From contig CAZKJW010000017.1 of assembly GCA_964553125.1 (NCBI GenBank), forward strand, positions 1 to 30,688: a DNA stretch of 30,688 nt, given 5' to 3'. Within the stretch, counting starts at the first letter, position 1. Each line of letters opens with the position of its first letter. Of this stretch, positions 22,949 to 30,688 are shown piece after piece. Source of the DNA: Aphodomonas sp964553125 (GTDB lineage: Bacteria; Bacillota; Clostridia; Christensenellales; Aristaeellaceae). Below the pieces are notes generated by a model that saw nothing but the letters and a program-made list of their open reading frames with translations, made no database searches and was not told where the DNA came from. The position numbers and the translations under genes are program-made.

Positions 22949-24305
22949 TCTGATCGTGCTGGGCGGCGGCCCGGCGGGGTATCTTGCCTCTGAGCGCGCA
23001 GGGCGCGCCGGGATGGACGTCGTGTGCTTTGAGATGCGCGAGGTTGGCGGCGTGTGCCTGAACGAAGGCTGCATTCCGTCCAAAGCGCTGCTCAACTCCG
23101 CAAAGATTTATAACCATGCCAAGCATGGCGAAGCCTTCGGCGTGATCGCCGGAGAGATCAAGCTCGATCATTCGCTCGTTGAAAAGCGGCGCGCGAAGGT
23201 CGTCAAAACGCTTGTGGGCGGCGTGAGCGCCGGCCTGAAAGCCAACAAAGTCACCGTCGTGAAGGAACAGGCCGTGATCAAGGGCTTCGTTTCGGGCGGC
23301 TTCGCCGTGGAAGCGGCGGGCAAAACCTACGAAGCGAAGAACCTGCTCATTGCGACCGGCTCCTCGCCCGTCATGCCGCCGATTCCCGGCCTGCGCGAAG
23401 GCTATGCGGACGGCTGGGTGATGACCAACCGCGAAGTGCTTGCGCTGCCTGAGGTTCCCGCAAAGCTGACCATCATCGGCGGCGGCGTAATCGGTCTGGA
23501 AATGGCGGCGTATTATCAGACGGCCGGAAGCCAGGTGACGGTGGTTGAAATGCTCGACCACATCGCCGGGCCGACCGACGGCGAAATCAGCGCGCTGCTT
23601 CTGAAAGCCTATCAGGCAAAGGGCGTGAAGTTCGAGCTGGGCGCGAAGGTCGTTTCGCTTGCCGACGGCAAGGTCAACTTTGAGCGCGACGGCAAAACCA
23701 TTGCGGTTGAGTCGGACAAGGTGCTCTGCTCCATCGGCCGCCGCGCAAACGTGCAGGGGATCGGTCTGGAGTCGATCGGCGTGGAAACCACGCGCGCGGG
23801 CATCAAGACCGACGCGCAGTGCCGCACGAACGTGCTCAACTGCTATGCGGCAGGCGACGTCAACGGCGTGTCCATGCTTGCGCATACGGCGTACCGTGAA
23901 AGCGAAGTCGCCATCAACACGATGCTGGGCAAAAAGGACACCATGCGCTATCACGCCATTCCGTCGGTCATCTACACCGATCCGGAAGTGGCCTCCGTCG
24001 GCATGTCCGAGGAAGCGGCGAAGGCCGCCGGCATCGAATATGACTGCAAGAAGCTCTCGATGCGCTATGCCGGCAGATTCGTCGCCGAAAACGAGGGCGA
24101 CGGCCTGTGCAAGATTCTCGTGGACAAGAAGCACCGCAACGTCATCGGCGTACACATGCTCGGAACGTATTCCTCCGAGATCATCTGGGGCGCCGCTGAA
24201 ATGATCGAAACGGAGCTGCGCGTGGTGGACGCGCGCGAGATCGTGTTCCCGCATCCCACCGTTTCCGAAATCATCCGCGAAGTCCTCTGGGCTTTCGAGG
24301 ATTGA
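22941..24305 (+). CDS. lpdA: Dihydrolipoyl dehydrogenase (E3)
   Basis: 454 residues from the ATG at 22941; it overlaps the E2 end by eight bases. E3 reoxidises the dihydrolipoyl group of E2 with FAD and NAD+. The N-terminal FAD-binding motif is LGGGPAGYLA (residues 7-16). The redox-active disulfide is Cys39/Cys44 in GGVCLNEGCIPSK. A second dinucleotide fold begins TIIGGGVIGLEMA, and the C-terminal dimer domain ends with the His-Glu pair region HPTVSEIIREV. There is no fused lipoyl domain. Size and motifs are standard. Its place between E2 and E1 makes the complex self-sufficient. Confidence 0.95.
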   Translation: MHDLIVLGGGPAGYLASERAGRAGMDVVCFEMREVGGVCLNEGCIPSKALLNSAKIYNHAKHGEAFGVIAGEIKLDHSLVEKRRAKVVKTLVGGVSAGLKANKVTVVKEQAVIKGFVSGGFAVEAAGKTYEAKNLLIATGSSPVMPPIPGLREGYADGWVMTNREVLALPEVPAKLTIIGGGVIGLEMAAYYQTAGSQVTVVEMLDHIAGPTDGEISALLLKAYQAKGVKFELGAKVVSLADGKVNFERDGKTIAVESDKVLCSIGRRANVQGIGLESIGVETTRAGIKTDAQCRTNVLNCYAAGDVNGVSMLAHTAYRESEVAINTMLGKKDTMRYHAIPSVIYTDPEVASVGMSEEAAKAAGIEYDCKKLSMRYAGRFVAENEGDGLCKILVDKKHRNVIGVHMLGTYSSEIIWGAAEMIETELRVVDAREIVFPHPTVSEIIREVLWAFED

Positions 24306-24331
24306 CATATTTGACAAAAACGAGAGATATG
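24302..24331 (+). promoter_or_regulatory. Possible weak internal promoter before E1
   Basis: Two TTGACA hexamers (24302-24307 and 24311-24316) occur around the end of the E3 gene, but the -10 candidates downstream (AGATAT) are poor. It may boost E1 alone or may be chance. Confidence 0.25.
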
Positions 24332-24346
24332 GAAGGAGCCTGAACC

Positions 24347-26821
24347 ATGCCTAAGTCTCAATTTGTTGATCCGATTGAACTGCGCAAGCCTGGCTTTATC
24401 AAGTTCAACGATATTCCGGTGAACCAGTATCAGAAAACCGTCAAGCAGTCCAAGGCGGACGGCGAAGGATTCTCCGACGCCGATTACAAGCGCATTTTCC
24501 GCGACATGGCTTACATCCGCGAGTTTGAGACCATGCTCAATCTGGTCAAGACCCGCAGCGAATATCACGGCATCGCCTACAACAACCCCGGCCCGGCCCA
24601 CCTGTCCATGGGTCAGGAAGCCGCCGCAGTCGGCACTGCGTATGTGCTCGACACCAACGACTTCTGCTTCGGCAGCCACCGCAGCCACGGCGAGCTGCTC
24701 GCCAAGGCGTTCTCCTCCATCGAGAAGCTCGGCGACGCCGAACTTGAGCAGATCATGCGCGAATACTTCGGCGGCAAGATCCTCAGCCGCGTCGAAGGCG
24801 GACAGAACTCCGTGAAGGAACTGGCCATGGACTTCTTCCTCTATGGCGCCATTTCCGAAATCTTCGGCCGTGAAACCGGCTTCAACCTTGGTCTCGGCGG
24901 CTCGATGCACACGTTCTTCATGCCCTTCGGCATTTATCCGAACAACGCGCTCGTCGGCGGCTCCGCCGATATCGCGACCGGCGCGGCGCTGTATAAGCGC
25001 GTCAACCGCAAGCCCGGCATCGTGGTCGGCAACTTCGGCGACGGCGCGATCGGCTGCGGCCCCGTGTGGGAAGCGATGAACTTCGCCGCCATGGATCAGC
25101 TCACGCAGCTCTGGCCCGACGAAATGAAGGGCGGCCTGCCGATCCTGTTCAACATCTACAACAACAGCTACGGCATGGGCGGTCAGACCCGCGGCGAAAC
25201 GATGTGCTACGACTACGTCGCGCGCATTGGCGCGATTGCGCCGAGCGAGATGCTCGCCGAGCGCGTGGACGGCTTCAACCCGCTGGCCGTGATCGACGCG
25301 ACCAAGCGCAAGAAGCAGGCGATCCTCGACCGCAAGGGCCCGGCGCTGCTCGACGTTGTGACGTACCGCTTCAGCGGCCACAGCCCGTCCGACAGCAACA
25401 ACTACCGCACCAAGGAAGAAATCGACGCGTGGATGGCGCAGGATCCGCTGGTCAGCTACCGTCAGCAGCTGGTCGAAGCCGGCGTTGCCACCGATGCGGA
25501 ATGCGAAGCCATTCTCGAAGAAGCCGGCGCCGCGATCGAAAAGGCTTACAAGAAGGCCATTGATCTCGAAATCAGCCCGCGCATCGATCTGGAAAAGAAC
25601 CACAACATTATCGCCAACCTCATGTATTCCAATGAAGTCCGTCCGAGCATGGAGCCCGAGCGCCAGCCCGACGTGCTGACCAAGTATGAGGACAACAGCC
25701 GCGTGCAGTCCATCGCCCGCAAGGAACGCTGGGCGTTCGACGCCGAAGGCAAGCCGGTTTCCAAGAACAAGGTGTTCCAGTTCCGTGAGGCGCTCTTTGA
25801 AGCGATCATGACGCGCTTCTACGAGGATCCGACGCTGTGCTTCTACGGCGAAGACGTGCGCGACTGGGGCGGCGCATACGCTGTCTCCCGCGGCATGATG
25901 GAATCCATTCCGTATCAGCGCCTGTTCAACGCGCCGATCTCCGAAGGCGCGATCGTCGGCACCGCCGTTGGTTACTGCATGTGCGGCGGCCGCGCAATCG
26001 CCGAGCTGATGTACTGCGACTTCCTCGGCCGCGCGGGCGACGAAGTGTTCAACCAGATGAGCAAGTGGCAGGCCATGAGCGCCGGCATCATCAAGATGCC
26101 GCTGGTGCTGCGTCTTTCCGTCGGCAGCAAGTACGGCGCGCAGCATTCTCAGGACTGGTCCAGCCTCTGCACGCACATCCCCGGCCTGAAGGTTGCCTTC
26201 CCGGCCACGCCTTACGACGCCAAGGGCCTGATGAACGCGGCGCTCGTCGGCACCGACCCGGTTGTGTTCCTTGAAAGCCAGCGCATTTACGACGTAGGCG
26301 AGCAGTTCCATAAGGGCGGCGTGCCGGAAGGCTTCTACACCGTCGAGTTCGGCGATCCGGATGTGAAGATCGAAGGCAAGGACATCACGATTCTCTCCAT
26401 CGGCGCGGTGCTCTATCGCGTGCTTGACGCCGTGAAGGAACTGAAAGAAAAGTACGGCATGGAGGCCGAGGTCATCGACGCACGTTCGCTCGTTCCGTTC
26501 AACTACGAGAAGGTGCTCGCTTCCGTGAAGAAGACCGGCCGCATTGTGCTGGTCAGCGATGCTTGCCAGCGCGGCAGCTTCCTCAACGACATGGCCCGCA
26601 ACATCACGGAAATGGCGTTCGACGAGCTCGATGCGCCGCCGGTCGTCATCGGTGCGAAGAACTGGATCACGCCCGCTCACGAGCTTGAAACCTACTTCTT
26701 CCCGCAGGCGAGCTGGATTCTCGATGCGATCAACGAAAAGATCGTTCCGCTGCCGGGCTACACGCCCGTCACCAACCAGACGGTTGAGGAACAGATTCGC
26801 ATCGAAAAGGACGCTGAATAA
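24347..26821 (+). CDS. Fused 2-oxoacid dehydrogenase E1 (alpha and beta chains in one polypeptide)
   Basis: 824 residues with AAGGAGCC before the ATG. Residues 1-60 are an unassigned extension. The alpha half spans about 60-440: NNPGPAHLSMGQEAAAVG, the FGSHRSHGE region, and the thiamine-diphosphate motif GNFGDGAIGCGPVWEAMNFA (GDG...N). The beta half is about 475-800: FREALFEAIM, CFYGEDV, APISEGAIVGTAVG, QHSQDW and the C-terminal domain with IDARSLVPFNYEKV. Together they make the complete ThDP-dependent decarboxylase that feeds E2. Separate alpha and beta chains are the common form in Gram-positives. The alpha half has an insert around GGQNSVKELAMDFFLYGAISEIFGRE. Codon choice (many AAC, ATC, GGC) suggests strong expression. 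Substrate undecided; pyruvate is plausible given pgi downstream. Confidence 0.9.
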   Translation: MPKSQFVDPIELRKPGFIKFNDIPVNQYQKTVKQSKADGEGFSDADYKRIFRDMAYIREFETMLNLVKTRSEYHGIAYNNPGPAHLSMGQEAAAVGTAYVLDTNDFCFGSHRSHGELLAKAFSSIEKLGDAELEQIMREYFGGKILSRVEGGQNSVKELAMDFFLYGAISEIFGRETGFNLGLGGSMHTFFMPFGIYPNNALVGGSADIATGAALYKRVNRKPGIVVGNFGDGAIGCGPVWEAMNFAAMDQLTQLWPDEMKGGLPILFNIYNNSYGMGGQTRGETMCYDYVARIGAIAPSEMLAERVDGFNPLAVIDATKRKKQAILDRKGPALLDVVTYRFSGHSPSDSNNYRTKEEIDAWMAQDPLVSYRQQLVEAGVATDAECEAILEEAGAAIEKAYKKAIDLEISPRIDLEKNHNIIANLMYSNEVRPSMEPERQPDVLTKYEDNSRVQSIARKERWAFDAEGKPVSKNKVFQFREALFEAIMTRFYEDPTLCFYGEDVRDWGGAYAVSRGMMESIPYQRLFNAPISEGAIVGTAVGYCMCGGRAIAELMYCDFLGRAGDEVFNQMSKWQAMSAGIIKMPLVLRLSVGSKYGAQHSQDWSSLCTHIPGLKVAFPATPYDAKGLMNAALVGTDPVVFLESQRIYDVGEQFHKGGVPEGFYTVEFGDPDVKIEGKDITILSIGAVLYRVLDAVKELKEKYGMEAEVIDARSLVPFNYEKVLASVKKTGRIVLVSDACQRGSFLNDMARNITEMAFDELDAPPVVIGAKNWITPAHELETYFFPQASWILDAINEKIVPLPGYTPVTNQTVEEQIRIEKDAE

Positions 26822-26836
26822 CGAACCAACGGAGCG

Positions 26837-26878
26837 ACGGCTTTGATTTTTCCGCGCGGGGCGCGGAGAAAAAAGCCG
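26837..26878 (+). other. Long hairpin in the E1-pgi gap
   Basis: ACGGCTT (26837-26843) pairs with AAGCCGT (26872-26878). Inside this, TTTTT-CCGCGC pairs with GCGCGG-(A)GAAAAAA. It lies right after the E1 stop. There is no T-run after the hairpin, so it is not a standard terminator; it could be an mRNA processing or stabilising structure that sets E1 and pgi apart. Confidence 0.6.
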
Positions 26879-26902
26879 TGCGTCTCCATCAAAATGAGGC
26901 GA

Positions 26903-26930
26903 CTGGATGGCGGAAATTTCTGCCATCCAG
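26903..26930 (+). other. Second hairpin in the pgi leader
   Basis: CTGGATGGC (26903-26911) and GCCATCCAG (26922-26930) are perfect 9-base complements around a ten-base spacer that itself contains GAAATTTC. The structure ends 36 bases before the pgi ATG and just upstream of its AAAGGGAG ribosome site. Confidence 0.6.
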
Positions 26931-26966
26931 CTTTCCGTTAAAGACCTGAAGAAAGGGAGATTTCTC

Positions 26967-28382
26967 ATGGAAGACAAACTTATCAGGTTGGATGTAAACC
27001 ACATGATGGCGGACATGCTTGGTCTGCAGTGCGGCGTGAACCCGGCTGAAGTGGATGCGCTTGCCGTATTCGCCAAGCGTGCGCAGGAAAATGTTACGGC
27101 CAAGCGCGGTACCGGAATGCTTGGCTGGACGGAGCTGCCGTACAATCAGGAAGCGGTTGTTGAGAAGCTGCTGAAAGTGGCGGAACATGTCCGCGAGAAG
27201 TTTGACGCATTCGTCGTGCTGGGAATCGGCGGCTCGGCGCTCGGCCCGATCGCCATTCAGCAGGCGCTGAATCATCTTCACTACAACGAGTTGCCCAAGG
27301 CGAAGCGCAACGGCCCGCGGCTTTATGTGGAAGACAACGTTGATCCGGAGCGCATGGCTGCGCTGCTTGACGTAATCGACCCGAAGACGACGTGCTTCAA
27401 CGTGATCACGAAGTCGGGCGCAACGGCTGAGACGATGAGCCAGTATCTGATCGTGTCCGACCTGCTCAAGCGCGAAGTGGGCGAGGGCTGGCAGGAGCAT
27501 ATCATTGCCACGACGGATGAAAGCCGCGGAAATCTCATCAAGCTCGTCAAGAGCGAAGGCTTTGAATCCTTCGTCATCCCCAACGGCGTGGGCGGACGTT
27601 TCTCCGAAATGAGCCCGGTCGGTCTGCTGGCCGCTGCTGTCTGCGGCATTGACATCCGCGCGATGCTCAAGGGCGCTGCGATGATGGATGAAGCATGCAA
27701 GTCTTCCGACGTGTGGAAGAACCCCGCGCTGCTGGAAGCCACGCTGCAGTATATCTGCTCGGAAGAAATGGGAATCAACGTTCATGTAATGATGCCTTAC
27801 GCCGACAGCCTGCGCTATATCGCCGACTGGTTCTGCCAGCTGTGGGCGGAGAGCCTTGGCAAGAACGTCACGCGCAAGGGAATGGCCGTGAACGTGGGCC
27901 AGACGCCTGTAAAATCGCTTGGCGTAACGGATCAGCATTCTCAGCTGCAGCTCTACACCGAAGGCCCGTACGACAAGGTCGTGACGTTCCTGAAGGTTGA
28001 GAATTATCGCGCTGAAACGAAGATTCCGAACGGATGCGAGGAGATTCCTGATGTGGCGTTCCTCGGCGGCAAGACGCACAACCAGCTCATTCAGGCGGAA
28101 CGCGTCGGCACTGAATATGCGCTCTATCGCGCCGGCCGCATGAGCCAGACGATCACGCTCCATGAGGTGAACGCCAATACGATCGGTCAGCTGCTTTACT
28201 TCCTCGAAATGACGACGGCTTATATGGGCGAATTCCTCGATATCGATGCGTTCAACCAGCCCGGCGTTGAGGAGTCGAAGCTCGCGTCGTTCGCGGTGCT
28301 GGGTCATCCGGCCGAGAAGTTCGCCAAGAAGCGCGACGAAATGGCGACGCAGCCCAAGGAAAAGGATAAGTACATTCTCTAA
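26967..28382 (+). CDS. pgi: Glucose-6-phosphate isomerase
   Basis: 471 residues from the ATG at 26967, which has AAAGGGAG upstream; the in-frame ATG at 26907 lies inside a leader hairpin and is rejected. The enzyme interconverts glucose-6-phosphate and fructose-6-phosphate. The sugar-phosphate-binding motifs are VLGIGGSALGP, VITKSGATAETMSQYLIV and TDESRGNLIKL. The family blocks IPNGVGGRFSEMSPVGLL and VTDQHSQLQLYTEGP carry catalytic residues. The size is slightly above the roughly 450 of Firmicutes PGIs. The gene is 145 bases downstream of E1 with no clear promoter, so it may be part of the same transcript. It connects the carbon chain of glycogen (glgB is in this window) to glycolysis. Confidence 0.96.
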   Translation: MEDKLIRLDVNHMMADMLGLQCGVNPAEVDALAVFAKRAQENVTAKRGTGMLGWTELPYNQEAVVEKLLKVAEHVREKFDAFVVLGIGGSALGPIAIQQALNHLHYNELPKAKRNGPRLYVEDNVDPERMAALLDVIDPKTTCFNVITKSGATAETMSQYLIVSDLLKREVGEGWQEHIIATTDESRGNLIKLVKSEGFESFVIPNGVGGRFSEMSPVGLLAAAVCGIDIRAMLKGAAMMDEACKSSDVWKNPALLEATLQYICSEEMGINVHVMMPYADSLRYIADWFCQLWAESLGKNVTRKGMAVNVGQTPVKSLGVTDQHSQLQLYTEGPYDKVVTFLKVENYRAETKIPNGCEEIPDVAFLGGKTHNQLIQAERVGTEYALYRAGRMSQTITLHEVNANTIGQLLYFLEMTTAYMGEFLDIDAFNQPGVEESKLASFAVLGHPAEKFAKKRDEMATQPKEKDKYIL

Positions 28383-28404
28383 GACAAGAAAACTTCGGTT
28401 CGCA

Positions 28405-28439
28405 GACGGCATTCAGCTTCGGCTGAGTGCCGTCTTTTT
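28405..28439 (+). terminator. Rho-independent terminator after pgi
   Basis: GACGGCATTCAGC, a TTCG tetraloop, then GCTGAGTGCCGTC and five Ts. It has a 13-bp stem with one G-U pair. Confidence 0.94.
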
Positions 28440-28473
28440 CTGTTGCGGAGCAATACAGGAAATGGAACGGCAC

Positions 28474-28501
28474 TGTACAACTGGTAAATATTGGATATGA
28501 A
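28474..28501 (+). promoter_or_regulatory. Possible promoter of the two-repeat SH3b gene
   Basis: TGTACA (28474-28479) and TATGAA (28496-28501) are 16 bases apart, with four of six matches each. The leader of about 80 bases after it shows nothing else I can name. Weak evidence. Confidence 0.3.
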
Positions 28502-28587
28502 ATAATAATCAAATTAGGGAACTTTCGGCGCGAATGGAACGTCCAACATAATGCGGAAACAATCCGCTATGAAAGGAGGTTTGTTCC

Positions 28588-29304
28588 ATGAGGAAAACCC
28601 GTTCGCCCCTGATGTACAAAAGCTTTCTTTGCGTGATGCTGGCGGCAGCAATGCTGCTTGCAGCCATGCCGGCATTTGCAGCCGACAAGGCAGTGAGCGG
28701 CGTTGTTCGCAATCTAAACGGCGGCAGCTATGTCAACCTGCGTGAGCATCCCGCATATTTCGGCAAGATCCTTGCACGGATCAGCCTCGGCACAAAGGTG
28801 GAAATTATCGGACGCGAAGGCGACTGGTATGCCGTGAACATCTGCGGAAAAACCGGCTACATGCATTCCTACTTCGTAAAAACCGGGAACGATTCGGCTA
28901 TGAGCTGCAAGGGCAACGCCTATGTTCGCACGTACCGCGGCGGCCGGCTGAACCTTCGTACGTATGCGAGCGTTTGCGCGGATTCGCTTGGAAAGTACGC
29001 CAGCGGAACGCCTGTGACGATTCTCGATTATCAGCCCACATGGTGCAAGGTCTCCGTGGACGGAAAAACCGGCTACATGAAGAGCGAGTACATCGCCTTT
29101 GGCAGCGCGATGGCCGTGAAGCCGAATATCAAAAAGGAAGAAGCCGAACCGGTGTTCGATGCTTCCGTCATGACGCCCGCCACGGAACTCCCGACTGTGA
29201 GCGGCAGCACTTCCAACGGCTGTTTTGAGATGCCGAAATGGCAGCTTTCGTGGGCCGCCCCGGCTCCGATTGTGCCGGAAAACTGCTGGATTCCCGTCAA
29301 ATAA
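28588..29304 (+). CDS. Secreted protein with two SH3b repeats
   Basis: 238 residues, with AAAGGAGG before the ATG. A signal peptide is clear (SFLCVMLAAAMLLAAMPAFA, cut after AFA near residue 31). Two SH3b repeats follow. One runs about 38-97 (VNLREHPAYFGKILARISLGTKVEIIGREGDWYAVNICGKTGYM), the second about 105-170 (LNLRTYASVCADSLGKYASGTPVTILDYQPTWCKVSVDGKTGYM). The last 65 residues are low-complexity, Pro/Thr-rich, and end in PENCWIPVK. The protein should work in the cell wall space, where SH3b domains bind peptidoglycan. It is a smaller relative of the SH3b protein at 17454 and sits just before spoIVB. There is no enzymatic domain. Confidence 0.85.
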   Translation: MRKTRSPLMYKSFLCVMLAAAMLLAAMPAFAADKAVSGVVRNLNGGSYVNLREHPAYFGKILARISLGTKVEIIGREGDWYAVNICGKTGYMHSYFVKTGNDSAMSCKGNAYVRTYRGGRLNLRTYASVCADSLGKYASGTPVTILDYQPTWCKVSVDGKTGYMKSEYIAFGSAMAVKPNIKKEEAEPVFDASVMTPATELPTVSGSTSNGCFEMPKWQLSWAAPAPIVPENCWIPVK

Positions 29305-29308
29305 ACAG

Positions 29309-29321
29309 ACCGACCGTCGGT
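29309..29321. promoter_or_regulatory. Palindrome ACCGAC-c-GTCGGT
   Basis: A perfect 6-base inverted repeat around one central base, directly after the SH3b stop codon. It resembles TetR-family operators in style, but no regulator or promoter next to it supports a role. A short stem after a stop codon is the alternative. Confidence 0.3.
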
Positions 29322-29404
29322 ATGAAAGCGCATTCAGTTCCATGAATTGCTTTTGACGAAATTTATACAAAAGAAACGGATCTGCGCTTACACAAAAGCT
29401 GCGC

Positions 29405-29437
29405 GCCGTCCCGCTGTCGGGGCGGCGTTTCCTTTTT
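29405..29437 (+). terminator. Terminator between the SH3b gene and spoIVB
   Basis: GCCGTCCCG, loop CTGT, CGGGGCGGC (one G-U pair), then GTTTCCTTTTT. It lies 100 bases after the SH3b stop. Confidence 0.75.
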
Positions 29438-29443
29438 GCGCCA

Positions 29444-29473
29444 GTATAGTTTTGCGCCGGAAACACAATTCTA
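29444..29473 (+). promoter_or_regulatory. Candidate sigma-G/F promoter of spoIVB
   Basis: GTATA (29444-29448) and AATTCTA (29467-29473) are 18 bases apart. This matches the forespore sigma pattern (G-ATR, N18, CATWMTA) with six of seven -10 bases. It fits the known forespore expression of spoIVB and lies just after the terminator. Confidence 0.5.
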
Positions 29474-29501
29474 TTTGCAGAAAACAGCAGGAGGCGCTTT
29501 C

Positions 29502-30688
29502 ATGAATGGCGTGAAAAGAATGAAAAAATGGGTCGGCGTGCTGCTTTCCGCGCTGATTGTTGCCGGAAACTACGCGCCGCAAACGCAGGCCGTCGCCGCG
29601 CTGCCGGATTCGGTGGAAATGCGCGCAGGAGAACTATGCCGCCTTGCGGTACAGTGGCCGTATTCGCTCGCCGCAAACGACGAGGCCGCGCAGGTGCTGT
29701 CCTCATCGGACAAGGTCCTCGGCGTGATCGGCGAAAAACAGAATACGTCGCAGCTGACGGTTTCGCTGTTCGGCCTTCCTGTCAAGAAGATTGAAATGCA
29801 CGTGAAGGAAGAACGCGTGCTGTATCCCGGCGGCGAAAACATCGGCGCGGCAATGAACACGCAGGGCGTGCTGGTGGTTGGAATATCGGGCATGACCGAT
29901 GCGGACAGCCCCGCGCGGGCTGCGGGACTTCGCGCAGGCGACGTCATCGAGGAGATTGGGGGAATGAAGGCGCAAAGCGCCGCCCATTTAAGCGAACTCG
30001 TCTCGCAAAGCGGAAACGCACCGCTGAGCGTGCGATTCTCACGCAACGGGGTAGAAAAAGAAACGATGCTGGTGCCGATCCGGGATTCGATCGACGGCCG
30101 GTACCGGCTCGGACTGTGGGTGCGCGACAGCACGGCGGGCGTTGGAACGCTCAGCTTTTATGACCCGCAAACGGGTAATTACGGCGCGCTCGGCCATGCA
30201 ATCACCGATCTGGACACGGATGTAATCCTGCCGATTCGCGACGGCGTCCTGATGCGCTCAACGGTGGTTGGCATCCGCAAAGGCGAACGCGGAAACCCCG
30301 GCGAGTTGCAGGGAACTTTTCTGCGCGATCGCGCAGAGCTTGGCGATATCCGCAAAAACACGCAGGTCGGCATTTTCGGCAAAGCGAACGAGGCGATCGT
30401 GAATCCGCTTTATCCGGAGGGCCTGCCGATCGGCTCGAAGGCGACGGTTCACACCGGCCCCGCAACAATCCTGACAACGCTTGACGAGAGCGGAATACAC
30501 GAATATGAAGTTGAGATAACGCGCGTTTCGCAGCAGGACAAAGCGCTGCAAAAGAGCATGACGCTGCGCGTAACGGATCCGGAACTGCTTGAAAAAACAG
30601 GCGGCATTGTTCAGGGGATGAGCGGCAGCCCCATCATTCAGGACGGGAAGCTGATCGGCGCGGTAACGCATGTTTTCGTGAACGACCC
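29502..30688 (+). CDS. spoIVB: SpoIVB peptidase (S55 serine protease), 3' end outside window
   Basis: 395 codons are present with no stop before the window ends. The ATG has GGAGG upstream. A signal anchor (KKWVGVLLSALIVAGNYAP, about 8-26) is followed by a linker and a PDZ domain at about 115-195 (DSPARAAGLRAGDVIEEIGG). The S55 protease domain comes next, with His232 in LGHAITD, Asp359 in TDPELLEKTGG and Ser374 in GMSGSP. The spacing of these three equals that of the catalytic residues I recall for B. subtilis SpoIVB (His236, Asp363, Ser378). SpoIVB is secreted from the forespore and cleaves SpoIVFA, which unlocks processing of pro-sigma-K in the mother cell. A forespore-type promoter precedes it. 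Only a few tens of C-terminal residues are likely missing. Confidence 0.96.
   Translation, partial: MNGVKRMKKWVGVLLSALIVAGNYAPQTQAVAALPDSVEMRAGELCRLAVQWPYSLAANDEAAQVLSSSDKVLGVIGEKQNTSQLTVSLFGLPVKKIEMHVKEERVLYPGGENIGAAMNTQGVLVVGISGMTDADSPARAAGLRAGDVIEEIGGMKAQSAAHLSELVSQSGNAPLSVRFSRNGVEKETMLVPIRDSIDGRYRLGLWVRDSTAGVGTLSFYDPQTGNYGALGHAITDLDTDVILPIRDGVLMRSTVVGIRKGERGNPGELQGTFLRDRAELGDIRKNTQVGIFGKANEAIVNPLYPEGLPIGSKATVHTGPATILTTLDESGIHEYEVEITRVSQQDKALQKSMTLRVTDPELLEKTGGIVQGMSGSPIIQDGKLIGAVTHVFVND

Noticed and set aside
24065..27145. A 1026-codon open frame on the minus strand across E3, E1 and pgi
   Set aside because: It is antisense to three well identified genes, its translation has no recognisable motif, and GC-rich third positions suppress stops in this frame. 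It is a shadow.
1..30688. CRISPR arrays, insertion sequences, prophage genes
   Set aside because: No regularly spaced repeats, transposase or phage structural motifs were seen in any frame.

Overview
The window reads as one contiguous stretch of core chromosome from a GC-rich, endospore-forming Gram-positive (Firmicutes/Clostridia-type) bacterium. The spore genes spoIVA and spoIVB, whiA with an HPr-like gene, a gram-positive-style SOS box at lexA, and consistent GGAGG-type ribosome sites all point that way. Several genes start with TTG. Gene content recalls the Christensenellales/Oscillospirales side of the class, but the sequence alone does not settle the order. I see no transposase, integrase, prophage gene or CRISPR array.

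Layout. (1) 1-2734, plus strand: 3' end of mutL, then miaA and a PLP-dependent methionine gamma-lyase-like gene, overlapping as one operon and ending at a two-way terminator shared with lexA. (2) 7290-2864, minus strand: a probable operon of a eukaryote-type glycogen branching enzyme, a uridine-kinase-like P-loop kinase and a secreted NodB-type deacetylase, followed by lexA with its own promoter and SOS-box candidate. (3) 7554-11360, plus strand: a membrane-anchored unknown protein, then a self-contained TetR / ABC ATPase / ABC permease exporter operon. (4) 11517-14905: a MarR regulator divergent from a two-gene rotary-motor module, a MotA/TolQ/ExbB-type protein with a long cytoplasmic tail and a MotB/OmpA-type partner with a very long coiled coil. 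The pair resembles ZorA/ZorB of the Zorya anti-phage system, but no ZorC, ZorD or ZorE effector lies beside it. (5) 15100-16736, minus strand: tRNA-Leu(UAA) and spoIVA, the latter with a good sigma-E-like promoter. (6) 16883-21478, plus strand: an unknown membrane protein, a four-repeat SH3b protein, then murB-rapZ-whiA and an HPr paralogue. (7) 21608-28382, plus strand: a 2-oxoacid dehydrogenase complex in the order E2-E3-E1, E1 being a fused alpha+beta chain, then pgi. (8) 28588-30688: a secreted two-repeat SH3b protein and the 5' part of spoIVB, which runs off the window behind a sigma-G/F-like promoter.

How the parts fit. Groups 5 and 8 are sporulation functions (coat basement layer, and the protease signalling from forespore to mother cell). 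Group 6 ties cell-wall precursor synthesis (MurB) to regulatory proteins (RapZ, WhiA, Crh-like HPr). Group 7 is central carbon metabolism with codon use suggesting high expression. The most unusual block is the orphan Zor-like motor with its MarR neighbour. The HPr paralogue is also notable: it keeps Ser46 but has Arg in place of the catalytic His15, so it should be regulatory only.
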